Part shown: positions 27,801 through 37,336 of the stretch, piece by piece
Layout of the letters: each line of letters starts with the position of its first letter
How positions within the stretch are numbered: the stretch's first letter is position 1
Origin: Prevotella sp.
GTDB taxonomy: Bacteria > Bacteroidota > Bacteroidia > Bacteroidales > Bacteroidaceae
Assembly: GCA_017548275.1 (NCBI GenBank)
Contig: JAFZAH010000037.1
Span: 1 to 64,000 of the forward strand
Reading direction: 5' to 3'
Length of the DNA: 64,000 bases
Position numbers and translations under genes: made by a program
The notes under the pieces: model-generated
What the model was told of the DNA's origin: nothing
The model's database searches: none
Seen by the model: the letters and a program-made list of their open reading frames with translations, nothing else

Positions 27801-28279
27801 ACGATGGTGGAATGTGGTGTCACGGTCACCGTGGCGGGTGTCAGTGGCGGTGTTTGCGGTCGGTCGGGTATGAGTGACCTGTCGAAGGGCTTCACCTCTT
27901 TGATGACGGTCAGTTTAAGGAGTATGGCGGCGACCACATTGTAAATATTCAACAGGCAGAAGAATGATTCCCTTTTCGTGACCTTCACGCCGTGCGCTCC
28001 GTTGTTGCCTGTCTTGCGGACATAATGCACGGCCATCATGATACGGTCATCGCCGATAAAATCACGGAACACTTCGCCATCTACCAATTCAAACAACGAT
28101 GTCCTTTCGGGCACCTCGATGTTCTTCATCGTGTAGAGTGCCTTGACCACATACTCCAACGCCTTACGTGCGCTGATGGCACTGAGGTCGGGACTGCTGA
28201 CTTGCAGTTCCTCGGCCGCAGCACAGAAATTGTGGAGGTCGGTCAGACCTAACTCTTGCAGATAGTCGAAGTTCCTCAT
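24890..28279 (-). CDS. hsdR: Type I restriction enzyme, R subunit (HsdR)
   Basis: The 1129-residue protein is the cleavage and translocation subunit. An N-terminal DUF4145-like helical domain (~1-125) is followed by the HSDR_N nuclease (~190-320; DYVLF...LPLAVIEAKR around 233-252 supplies the D...E-x-K residues). The SF2 helicase motor has Walker A MATGTGKTRVA (~361), DEAH (~456) and LTATP, with motif VI QMVGRGTRLSKH further on. The C-terminal ~350 residues fit the EcoEI_R_C domain. It is the last gene of hsdM-hsdS-hsdR, 6 nt after hsdS. All catalytic motifs look intact, so the system is probably active. Confidence 0.95.
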   Translation of the reverse strand: MRNFDYLQELGLTDLHNFCAAAEELQVSSPDLSAISARKALEYVVKALYTMKNIEVPERTSLFELVDGEVFRDFIGDDRIMMAVHYVRKTGNNGAHGVKVTKRESFFCLLNIYNVVAAILLKLTVIKEVKPFDRSLIPDRPQTPPLTPATVTVTPHSTIVETASKEAVNDKTPVKEIPTDISEAETRRLYIDLMLKEAGWEVLDMEGAIQPSKACIEVEVQGMPNEQGIGYCDYVLFGGNGLPLAVIEAKRTSVSPVKGKHQAELYADCLEKRYGVRPVIYYTNGFETHIIDGLGYPPRRLYAFHSESDLELLIQKRNRHDINDYSVKDSITDRHYQKMAIKSVCEHFNTKHRRGLLVMATGTGKTRVAISLVDVLTRNGWVKNVLFLADRIPLVSQAHKNFVKLLPNMTTSILSEDKDPDTTARITFSTYQTMINYIDTDEKAFSVGRFDLIIIDEAHRSIFGKYSAIFNYFDCLLVGLTATPRDEIDRSTYQVFQMEQGVPNYAYELEDAVADEYLVNYKGFKRGSLILKEGIKYNNLSQEEKDQLEKVWDYEQARKAVEGEGYTYQFSPTEREMAAESAPVGYGYHRDIENHEIFSYIFNIDTIDRVLQDLMENGLKVQSGERIGKSIIFAYNHRHAEMIVERFNALYPEYANESSEFCALIDNYVTYAHDLINKFEIRDGNPQIAVSVDMLDTGIDVPDVLNLVFFKTVKSKIKFMQMVGRGTRLSKHIFGKGQDKKYFYIFDWCRNFEYFDKNPDGTKGTTVQSLTEKIFTLRARIAFHLQHQKWQEDKYAKGLHDEIKSLLREQVAALSDSHITVREKWADVSHFKEDSSWVYLSEVDVNTLSTEIAPLLPRNTLDEGAKKFDVLVLMIELSLLDGETNPVKPVRSVQTIAEKLQGKATLPQVQAKMETIKEVLSEVAWQNLSLNWLEKVRADLRDLIKFLVGQDNQWFSVDIEDKISDDGEIEGITPRVSYKQSVLDFLSQNRNLPVLQKIYDMEQLTGADFAELERILWQELGSKDDYDKYTIGMACGSNVAAFVRSMVGVDRKNAVRRFSQFISGNELTAEQEDFLLTVISYVCENGDITKEIVVNEPPFDERLAVFTPYMLPLAKYIDTIHAVITPQTA

Positions 28280-28285
28280 AGTTCC

Positions 28286-29437
28286 TTAATTGAAATAATA
28301 CTCCATACGGCTGTTGAACAGGGTTTCTGCCTCAGCAATGGATTGCTTGATAAGTTCCTTTTGTCGCTCTATCGCTTCTATCTTCTCAGCAAAGGATTGT
28401 TGGAGGGAGAGAGGGGGAATACAAATTAGCAAATCGCCATATTGCTTTGCATTTATATTGGGTTGAGCAACCGCATTTTGTGCTTTTTGAACGAACTTCT
28501 TATAATATAATGTCTTAGTATATCCAAAGACATAAGAAGGTTCAACAATTCTTTTATTTGGTATTAATCTTATAAGATAGCCTGCATAGATACATTTTCC
28601 GTATTTATTCTTATGACAATACGTTTTTCCTACGGTCGCACCACTTCTTGCAAAAAGAATATCTCCTTCATTAAGAATATACTTTTCATCATAGGCATTA
28701 GGAGAAACCACGTCTTCATTAAGTTCTCCGTTATCGTTAATGTCAGTAATTCTTATGTATCTAACATCTTCGTTATATGGCATGGCAGAAGCCCCCGAAC
28801 CATAGGATAGTTTCTCCACAGATATATCTGAAAGTTTCTTCACTTCCCACCCCTTTTCATTCTCCACGGGGTCGCCGAACATATCATAGAAGATGGATTG
28901 GGCGAGATGGTCATATTCTTTCAGTTGTGCCTTTTTCTTTTCGATGATACTCGAAAGAAGGTCAAGTTCAGAAACGATACGCTCTTGCTCAGGGAGGGGA
29001 GGATAAGAAAAAACATTCGTCGAGATGCTTTTTTTGTTTAATGTCAATCCCATCACAGCCTTGTTTGCCCCTAACCATTTATATCCTTTTAGGTAGTAAT
29101 AAATGTATTCAGGAGAAACAACTCCTTTTTGTTTTGGAGTGAAGGACATAATCGCTTCATTGGTAAACAAATCCTTTGCGGTAATAGCACAACGTCCAAC
29201 TGTTAATTTGAAACTCATAATTACAGTCCCTTTCTTTACAACCTTTATGTTTGATTCAGAAACGGCCTTATCTGTAATATTTTCTTTGGAAGAATCAATG
29301 TATTGACGTTGCAAATCAGATATTGAAACCCATGTATTCTGCCCTCCCCAATACAGGGGATTATCTCTACTTGGAGTTTTGCCCATTTGCAAATCGAAAA
29401 CCTCTTCAAACTTCTTATATTCCCATCCTTCCCTCAT
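28286..29437 (-). CDS. hsdS: Type I restriction enzyme, specificity subunit (HsdS)
   Basis: The 383-residue protein selects the DNA target. Two target-recognition domains (~1-155 and ~195-345) are each followed by a conserved helix (LPEQERIVSELDLLSSIIEKK and LSLQQSFAEKIEAIERQKEL); this is the usual two-half HsdS layout for a bipartite site. The first 4 bases overlap the hsdM stop (ATGA). The recognition domains are distinctly AT-rich compared with hsdM and hsdR, as expected for modules exchanged by recombination. The target sequence cannot be predicted by eye. Confidence 0.94.
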   Translation of the reverse strand: MREGWEYKKFEEVFDLQMGKTPSRDNPLYWGGQNTWVSISDLQRQYIDSSKENITDKAVSESNIKVVKKGTVIMSFKLTVGRCAITAKDLFTNEAIMSFTPKQKGVVSPEYIYYYLKGYKWLGANKAVMGLTLNKKSISTNVFSYPPLPEQERIVSELDLLSSIIEKKKAQLKEYDHLAQSIFYDMFGDPVENEKGWEVKKLSDISVEKLSYGSGASAMPYNEDVRYIRITDINDNGELNEDVVSPNAYDEKYILNEGDILFARSGATVGKTYCHKNKYGKCIYAGYLIRLIPNKRIVEPSYVFGYTKTLYYKKFVQKAQNAVAQPNINAKQYGDLLICIPPLSLQQSFAEKIEAIERQKELIKQSIAEAETLFNSRMEYYFN

Positions 29438-30927
29438 AGATATTTCTCCTTAAACTCTGCCATTGCGTTGTTGATTTCCTCTTGCAGGGCGGCTATCTTG
29501 CCGAATATCACATCAGGGGCTTCATACTCCACCTTTTCACGTTCCACCTCCTTGTATTTGTTGATACTAAGGTCGTAGTCATTGTTGCGGATGTCCTCAA
29601 CAGGCACAAGGAACGACTGCTCTTTGCGTGTGCGGTCAGCCTCACCCTCCAAGTTCTTGAAACGAGCGATGACATCGGGGATGTCGTTCTCTTGGCACTC
29701 CGTGCGTTTTTGGTCGAGGGTGTATCCGTCGGCTTTCATGTCGTAGAACCACACCTTGTCCGTGCCGCCTGCATTGGTCTTGGTGAAAACCAATACAGCC
29801 GTGGAGACTCCCGAATAAGGTTGGAATACACCGCTTGGCATGGAGATGACCGCTTGCAGACGCTGATTGTCAACCAACTCTTTCCTCAGTGCCTTATGTG
29901 CCGTGCTGTTGCCGAACAGTACACCATCGGGGACGATACTCGCACAGCGACCACCCATCTGCAACATACGGATGAAGAGGCTCACGAACAATAGTTCGGT
30001 TTTCTTCGTCTTGGTGATGGCAAGCAAGGATTTGCTCACCGCATCATTGTCGAGGCTCCCCGTGAACGGCGGATTGGCCAAACAGAGCGTATAGCGGTTT
30101 TCGTCGGTGTTGTCGGTAGATAGGCTGTCCCGATACTGAATATCGGGATTGTCAGCACCATGAAGCATCAGGTTCATCGCTCCGATTCTGAGCATCGTGA
30201 AGTCGGTGTCGAAACCGTGGAACATGCCGTTCTTGTAATGGTCAGCGTTCTCTGTCCTCAACAGTTCGGACTGATAGTTCTCCTTGATATATTTGGCACT
30301 CTCGACGATAAAGCCCGCACTGCCCATCGCAGGGTCGCAAATGGTGTCTTTCAGGGTGGGCTGCATAATTTCTACCATCATACGGATGATATGCCGTGGT
30401 GTACGGAACTGACCATTGTTTCCTGATGCGGCCATCTTGCCGAGGATATACTCATAGGTATCGCCCATTGTATCACGATTGTTCATGTCGAGGTGGTCGA
30501 TACCCTCCACTATCTTGGTCAGTGTACGTGGACTTTGGATAAGGAACGTGGCGTTCTGCATGAAACGGCTGTAAGCGGATTCCTTGCCCTCATTGAGTGT
30601 CTTGATAAAGATAAAGGCATCCTTGCTGACGATGCGGTACATGGTCTCAGGTTCCTTGTTCTTGAACACGCTCCAACACAGGTCATTGTAATCGACATCC
30701 CTGTCGGTGTCGGGATTGTGCCACATGCCCTGCTTGAAGGTAGGGTCTTTCACGGCTATTCCGAAGACATTGGCATTGGCCTCTTTCGTGCGTTGGGCAT
30801 CGTCGAGCATTTTCATGAAGAACAGATAGGTCATCTGCTCCAATATGGTGATGGAATTAGTGATGCCCCCTGTCCAAAAGGTATCCCAAATGGAATCTAT
30901 GCGGTTCTTAATCTCTCCTGTTATCAT
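29434..30927 (-). CDS. hsdM: Type I restriction enzyme, DNA methyltransferase subunit (HsdM)
   Basis: The 497-residue protein is an N6-adenine methyltransferase. It has the HsdM N-terminal helical domain, the AdoMet motif region DPAMGSAGFIVE (~199-210) and the catalytic NPPF (~290). It is the first gene of the operon; its stop overlaps hsdS by 4 nt. Two minus-strand -7 elements (TATCTTTG at 30956-30949 and at 31132-31125) lie upstream. The whole operon stands between tRNA-Leu and the esterase/GH3 operon. Confidence 0.95.
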   Translation of the reverse strand: MITGEIKNRIDSIWDTFWTGGITNSITILEQMTYLFFMKMLDDAQRTKEANANVFGIAVKDPTFKQGMWHNPDTDRDVDYNDLCWSVFKNKEPETMYRIVSKDAFIFIKTLNEGKESAYSRFMQNATFLIQSPRTLTKIVEGIDHLDMNNRDTMGDTYEYILGKMAASGNNGQFRTPRHIIRMMVEIMQPTLKDTICDPAMGSAGFIVESAKYIKENYQSELLRTENADHYKNGMFHGFDTDFTMLRIGAMNLMLHGADNPDIQYRDSLSTDNTDENRYTLCLANPPFTGSLDNDAVSKSLLAITKTKKTELLFVSLFIRMLQMGGRCASIVPDGVLFGNSTAHKALRKELVDNQRLQAVISMPSGVFQPYSGVSTAVLVFTKTNAGGTDKVWFYDMKADGYTLDQKRTECQENDIPDVIARFKNLEGEADRTRKEQSFLVPVEDIRNNDYDLSINKYKEVEREKVEYEAPDVIFGKIAALQEEINNAMAEFKEKYL

Positions 30928-31124
30928 TGGTTATTCGGTTAGTCTTTGCAAAGATACATTTTTTATTTGTAATAAAAAGTATTTGAGTTTCTTTTTGTGT
31001 AATTGTTCCCAAAAAGCCAATCAGGTGCGAGGGGCAAAAAATCAGAATGCCCGACATCTGCCGAGCATTCCGAATGGTGTGGGTAGAATTCCGCCATCTG
31101 AAAATGGTACGTCCTATCCGCTTG

Positions 31125-31154
31125 CAAAGATACTACAAATTATTTAAATACAAA
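31125..31154 (-). promoter_or_regulatory. Candidate hsd operon promoter
   Basis: Minus strand: -33 TTTG (31154-31151), 18-nt spacer, -7 TATCTTTG (31132-31125), giving a ~190-nt leader. A second -7 at 30956-30949 lacks a clear -33. Confidence 0.5.
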
Positions 31155-31168
31155 TACGTCCCCCAAGA

Positions 31169-32017
31169 TTATTTCATTCCAGTCCGGCTACTGAAATTGA
31201 TACGGACACCTTTGTCAACCACCATCATGTCATTGCCTCCGTTGTTACCGTTGCTGGCAGTCGGCTTTCGTTCACCGTCGAGTATCTCGCGGCACATGTT
31301 CTTGATGTCGGTAACACGTTGGAGAGTCTCCAGATTGTCACCGCTGTAATGACCGGGAAAGAGGAAATGGATATCATTCTTCTTCATATAGTTCTCTATC
31401 CTCTCGGCAGAGTACATGACGGTCGAAAGGTTGATGAATACCAATAGGTTGGTCGAACCGAAAGCGTCACCACTGAATCCATAATGTTTTGCCTTGTCGA
31501 AGAATGTAGTGCTTCCGGCAGTATGACCGGGAGTAAAGATGACCTCTATCTCACGACCGCCAAGGTCTATCACTTCGCCATCGTAGAAATACCTGATCTG
31601 ACCCTTGTAATTACGCATGTTATTCGGAACGATAGGCATATCGCCTGCGTTCAGATAGACCTCAGGAAAAGGACCTGCTCCACCCACATGGTCACCATGG
31701 GCATGGGTTAGCATCATTGTGACAGGCTTGGACGTAATCGTCGCCACAATCTTGTCCAGATCAGGAATGTATGCCCCCGCATCAATCAGAAGGGCGCGCT
31801 CATTACCCTCAACGATGTAGAGGGATTCATTATAGACTCTATGCCCGTTCCCTATCCATGTATGCTCGTCAAGTTGGCGGAACACCACTTCATCATCCTG
31901 ATAAACCACTTTGCCGCGCAGGTCGCGACTGTTAATGTCTGTTTCCTGCGCCTCAACAGAATACGACACCAGGCCAAACAGCATTGCTGCCAAAAAACTG
32001 AAAGTTCTCATATTCAT
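31169..32017 (-). CDS. Secreted metallo-beta-lactamase-fold hydrolase
   Basis: The 282-residue protein has a signal peptide (ends VEAQ) and an MBL fold with the zinc motif THAHGDHVGG (~98-108), a second-site GHTAGS (~166) and FPGHYSGD (~225). The family includes lactonases, sulfatases, phosphonatases and lactamases; a lactamase assignment is not justified. It is the last gene of a minus-strand run GH3-GH3-carboxylesterase-esterase-MBL, 72 nt after the esterase, so a role in processing sugar lactones or esters from plant polymers is a plausible inference. Confidence 0.82.
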   Translation of the reverse strand: MNMRTFSFLAAMLFGLVSYSVEAQETDINSRDLRGKVVYQDDEVVFRQLDEHTWIGNGHRVYNESLYIVEGNERALLIDAGAYIPDLDKIVATITSKPVTMMLTHAHGDHVGGAGPFPEVYLNAGDMPIVPNNMRNYKGQIRYFYDGEVIDLGGREIEVIFTPGHTAGSTTFFDKAKHYGFSGDAFGSTNLLVFINLSTVMYSAERIENYMKKNDIHFLFPGHYSGDNLETLQRVTDIKNMCREILDGERKPTASNGNNGGNDMMVVDKGVRINFSSRTGMK

Positions 32018-32089
32018 ATCAGTTCTGAAGTTGTTGAATCTAACGTCTCGCTTTTGCTCAACTTCTTTAACTTCCTAAAATTGAGTTAC

Positions 32090-33334
<1,245 letters not shown>

Positions 33335-34984
33335 TTATTTGCGGCTTCTGTAGAATTTTTCCAATGTACGGTAAGCATTCTCCTTTTCTGGCGAGGCAAC
33401 CTCTTTTGACTCCACATCAATCTTCATGACGGGGGCTTTGTCCAGATTGTCCTTGGTGATGGCTGTCCACTGAGGAAGTCCCTCGCCGTTGGGATTGCCC
33501 GTCTTGCAGAAGTTAGCATAGTAGGAAAGGAATAGTTTGGAGATGTCGTAGTCCTCTTTCTGCCAAGCATAGTACTCGTTGGTATCGAGGTTACCCATGG
33601 CATACTCGATATCGGCAGAATGCACTGCACCCGGGGCAATCTCCGGCTGGGCGGCAGCCTTCTTCTCTTCCTCGGTCTTCTCACGCACACCACCGGCAAG
33701 GGCTCCTACCTTGTCGCCCATCTTTTCGGACACCTGAGGACGCGGGTGCATGTAGTGGTAGCGATAGACGGGCAGACCAGCCTTTGCATGGTAGTCGCAG
33801 ACCTTCCATGTGGGGAAGCCGGTGAAGAGGTCGGAAACGAGGTCGAGGCCTTTCTGACTCAACACGTCTTCATCAGCAGCGATGCCGTAGGCCGTGAGTA
33901 TTTCGTCGGTCATATCGCCAAACTGTGCTTTCAGCGCGTTCTTGAAGTTCTGGAACGTAGGAGCCTGTCCCTGAAGCATCTGCATGGGATGCGCCTCGAG
34001 CGAGTTCCAACCTGCAAGAAGAGGAACCTGCGCCTGCTGGCCTTTTTCAAAGACAGCATCTGCGCTCTCAGTCATGAAATAACCGTCGAGCACCACGCTG
34101 GCCATACCCTTTGGAGGAAGGATTTTTTGCAGAGAGTCAGCGTTTAGAGCCATAGCGTCAGCCAAACTGGCTATACCCGCCTCCTTGAGAAGGGCAGCCC
34201 CAGCGGCATCGGCATCGGCTTGCGTTGTGGGATTATAAGGCAGCACCTCGGCACCCGACGAGAGCATGGCACCGGCGATGAGGTCCTTGGAGAGCGGTGA
34301 ACACATGAGGAGAGAAACTGAGAAAGAACCTGCGGATTCGCCTACGATGGTGATACGGTCAGGATTGCCGCCGAAGGCCGCGATATTCTCCTTGACCCAC
34401 TTGATGGCAGCCACCTGGTCGAGGAATCCGTAGTTGCCGCTTCCTTTGTAGTCGGATGCTCCAGTAAGTTCAGGATGGGTAAAGAAGCCAAACACACCCT
34501 CACGATAGTTTGCCGTTACGCCTATCACGCCTTCCTTGGCGATGGCGGCACCGTCATAACGGGGCTCACTACCTGAACCGGCCATCAGTCCGCCACCATT
34601 GAAATAAATCAATACAGGAAGCGCCTCATCCGTTGTGGCGGCAGTTGTCCAGATATTCAGGTAGAGACAGTCCTCACTGCGTGCAGGACCGCGGAACGAC
34701 ATATCGCCAAAGACATCGGGCTGCATGGGGTCATTGCCGAATTGCTTGGCCTCGCGCACACCCTCCCATGGCTGGACGGGCTGTGGGGCTTTCCAACGGA
34801 GTTCGCCTACGGGGGCTTGTGCGAAAGGAACGCCTAAGAATTTCTTCACACCGTTTTCTTCGATGCCCTCAAGGACGCCATATTGCGTTTTAACCTGAAG
34901 GGTAACTTCTTCCTTTTGTTTGCAAGCGCTAAGGATTGCAAGACCGGCGATGGCAAGCATCGCAATTTTCTTGATATGATTCAT
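33335..34984 (-). CDS. Carboxylesterase type B lipoprotein
   Basis: The 549-residue protein starts with a lipoprotein signal (lipobox LSAC, Cys at ~21), so it is membrane-anchored. The carboxylesterase/lipase fold shows the oxyanion loop IYFNGGGLMAG, the nucleophile motif GESAGS and a late His (GAVHSADIEY). It lies 3 nt after the upstream GH3 gene and 3 nt before the CE1-like esterase, so tight co-translation is likely. Substrate is probably an ester-decorated oligosaccharide; this is inference from context. Confidence 0.88.
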   Translation of the reverse strand: MNHIKKIAMLAIAGLAILSACKQKEEVTLQVKTQYGVLEGIEENGVKKFLGVPFAQAPVGELRWKAPQPVQPWEGVREAKQFGNDPMQPDVFGDMSFRGPARSEDCLYLNIWTTAATTDEALPVLIYFNGGGLMAGSGSEPRYDGAAIAKEGVIGVTANYREGVFGFFTHPELTGASDYKGSGNYGFLDQVAAIKWVKENIAAFGGNPDRITIVGESAGSFSVSLLMCSPLSKDLIAGAMLSSGAEVLPYNPTTQADADAAGAALLKEAGIASLADAMALNADSLQKILPPKGMASVVLDGYFMTESADAVFEKGQQAQVPLLAGWNSLEAHPMQMLQGQAPTFQNFKNALKAQFGDMTDEILTAYGIAADEDVLSQKGLDLVSDLFTGFPTWKVCDYHAKAGLPVYRYHYMHPRPQVSEKMGDKVGALAGGVREKTEEEKKAAAQPEIAPGAVHSADIEYAMGNLDTNEYYAWQKEDYDISKLFLSYYANFCKTGNPNGEGLPQWTAITKDNLDKAPVMKIDVESKEVASPEKENAYRTLEKFYRSRK

Positions 34985-34987
34985 CGT

Positions 34988-37318
34988 TTATCTCTTTAAT
35001 AAGTTCAATTTCACATTGGGTTTCATCACATTATTCACTTTCTTCGTCCAGGCTTTCACCTTGGCGGTGGCCTTTGCCTCCACATCGTTGGCAGAAGAGC
35101 AAATCATAAAGGTATAGACTCCTGCGTCGGTCTTCCAGGCAGAAGCCTTCTCGTTGAACGAGGCGAGGTCTTCGGTGGCTACGGTCATGGTGACGGTCTC
35201 CATCTGCCCGGGTTGCAACAGACGGGTCTTGGCATAGTTGCGCAGTTCCTTCTCGGGTTTATTGACCTTTTTGCTGTCAGGTGCTGCCACGAAGAGTTCC
35301 ACTACATTGCGTCCTGCCTTGTCGCCCGTATTCTTCACATCCACTTTGACGGTATAGACGCCATTGGCTTCAGTGACGCTCATATTCTCGTAACCGAATG
35401 TGGTGTAACTCAGTCCGTAACCGAATGGATAGGCCACAGGCACGCCGAATGAGTCGAAATAGCGGTAACCCACGTAGATATCCTCCTCATAGTTGGTGAA
35501 GTCGATATCCTTCTGCGGCTGGCGCTCCTTGGCGGCTGTGTCTGTGTTATTGCCCCACATGAACATGGCGCCCATCATTTTGTCATCCACATTGGCGGGG
35601 AAGTTCTTGTCAGCGTAAGCATCACCGTATTTGATTTGGAAGGTCATTGGCAATTTACCGCTGGGATTCACCTTACCGGAGAGTACGTCGGCCACGCTGA
35701 ATCCACTCTCCTGACCGCCCTGCCAAGTACAAACGACGGCATCGACCTGGTCTTGCCATGAAGCCACGTCGATAGGGCTGCAGATATCGAGCAGTACCAC
35801 TACCTTCTTGCCCTTGGCATGGTAAGCCTCGCTGACAGTCTTGATTAACTGCTTCTCACCTTCCTTCAGATAGAAGTCAGCCTCGCTGCGGTCGGCAGCC
35901 TCACCGCTCTTGCGACCCAAGGAGATGATGCCCACGTTGCTACCGTCAACGGCGGAATTGAGTTCATCGGCCGTGAACAGCTTCTCCTCTGCACGTGCCG
36001 GGGGCAACAGCGAGAAGGGCGGACGGCCGTTGGGGAACAAACGTTTCTCTTCATCGGCGATATGCTTGGTGTAAGTGTCGATAAGAGGTTTGTAAACGCC
36101 ATAACCCACACTGCGCAGGCCCTCGATGAGAGAGACTGTGTAGTGGCCTACGCTGGTTCCACCAAAACCTGAACCGCCCGAAATCCAATCGTATGAAGTG
36201 CATCCGAACAATGCGACAACCTTTCCCGTAAGCGGAAGAACACCGTTGTTCTTCAATAGCACGATACCGTCGGCACCGACCTCGCGAACCACCTGCGCAT
36301 GTGCTTTCAGGTCAGGATTGTTCGCAGCCTTGTAGCCTTTGAAGTTGTGTGTCTTAACGACGTACTCCAAGATACGCTTGACGTTGGCGTCGAGAATATC
36401 CATCGACAGTTCTCCGCTCTTTGCGGCAGCGAGGATGGCCTGATACTGCTTGTCCTGTCCGGGTTGCAGCATGTCATTACCGGCTTTCATGGCTGCCACG
36501 GCATCGTCGCCGGCATTCCAGTCGGAGACGTACATACCCTTCCAACCCCATTCGTCACGCACGATGGTGGTCAGCAACTCGTGGTTCTGCAGGGCATACG
36601 GACCGTTCAGTTTATTATATGAGGTCATGATGGTCCAGGGATTGCTCTCCTTAATCATAATCTCGAATGCCTTCAGATAAATCTCACGGAGTGCACGCTG
36701 CGATATCTGCGAGATATTATTGTTACGATTCGTCTCCTGATTGTTGGCAATGAAGTGCTTCGGACAGGCAGCCGTACCCTCGCTCTGTACACCGTTCACA
36801 TAACCTGCGGCAATGGTACCCGAGAGATAGGGGTCTTCCGAATAATACTCATGGTTACGGCCACAAAGGGGATTGCGAATCAGGTTCATCGAGGGTGAGA
36901 GAATCCAGTCAAGGCCAAACTCTTTCACCTCGTTGCCGATGCCTTTACCCACTTTATAAGCGGCCTCACGGTCCCATGTCGAGGCGAGCGTCATCGAGGC
37001 GATGAAGTCGGTGGGGTAATAGTCGCGATGGTCCCAAGCACGTTTGCTGTCCATTCGCAATCCTTGCTGACTGTCGGCACAATAGGTTTCAGGGATACCA
37101 AGACGTGCCACGCCAAAAGTACTGCCGGCAGTGCCGGGGAACTTGGCCTCATCGTTGAAGTGCATGCCACATCCCAACACCAGGTGACACTTCTCCTCGA
37201 GCGTCATGGCCTTAACCACCTCATCGATGTTATCTGCCTTCAGCAACTGGGCAGAAGCACAAAGGCTGAAGCCGCACATAGCGACTACCACGACACATTT
37301 TAGACTTGCTATTTTCAT
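34988..37318 (-). CDS. GH3 beta-glycosidase
   Basis: The 776-residue protein has a signal peptide (ends CASAQ), the GH3 N-terminal TIM-barrel with KHFIANNQE (~190) and the nucleophile in GMYVSDWNAGD (~265), a GH3 C-terminal alpha/beta sandwich and a C-terminal fibronectin III-like domain (FGYGLSYTTF onward). The family contains beta-glucosidases and beta-xylosidases. It is ~40-50 per cent similar by eye to the upstream GH3 gene, a tandem duplication. The start is 18 nt after that gene's stop. Specificity cannot be read from sequence. Confidence 0.93.
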   Translation of the reverse strand: MKIASLKCVVVVAMCGFSLCASAQLLKADNIDEVVKAMTLEEKCHLVLGCGMHFNDEAKFPGTAGSTFGVARLGIPETYCADSQQGLRMDSKRAWDHRDYYPTDFIASMTLASTWDREAAYKVGKGIGNEVKEFGLDWILSPSMNLIRNPLCGRNHEYYSEDPYLSGTIAAGYVNGVQSEGTAACPKHFIANNQETNRNNNISQISQRALREIYLKAFEIMIKESNPWTIMTSYNKLNGPYALQNHELLTTIVRDEWGWKGMYVSDWNAGDDAVAAMKAGNDMLQPGQDKQYQAILAAAKSGELSMDILDANVKRILEYVVKTHNFKGYKAANNPDLKAHAQVVREVGADGIVLLKNNGVLPLTGKVVALFGCTSYDWISGGSGFGGTSVGHYTVSLIEGLRSVGYGVYKPLIDTYTKHIADEEKRLFPNGRPPFSLLPPARAEEKLFTADELNSAVDGSNVGIISLGRKSGEAADRSEADFYLKEGEKQLIKTVSEAYHAKGKKVVVLLDICSPIDVASWQDQVDAVVCTWQGGQESGFSVADVLSGKVNPSGKLPMTFQIKYGDAYADKNFPANVDDKMMGAMFMWGNNTDTAAKERQPQKDIDFTNYEEDIYVGYRYFDSFGVPVAYPFGYGLSYTTFGYENMSVTEANGVYTVKVDVKNTGDKAGRNVVELFVAAPDSKKVNKPEKELRNYAKTRLLQPGQMETVTMTVATEDLASFNEKASAWKTDAGVYTFMICSSANDVEAKATAKVKAWTKKVNNVMKPNVKLNLLKR

Positions 37319-37336
37319 GTTATGACAGTTTTGATA

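Noticed and set aside
24738-31170. tRNA-Leu att site with direct repeat at the far end of the hsd operon
   Set aside because: I could not find a copy of the tRNA 3' end between 30930 and 31170, nor an integrase.
31169-32017. Beta-lactamase assignment for the MBL-fold protein near blaI/blaR1
   Set aside because: The zinc motif is generic to the fold, and the gene belongs to the esterase/GH3 operon, 8 kb from the regulator pair.
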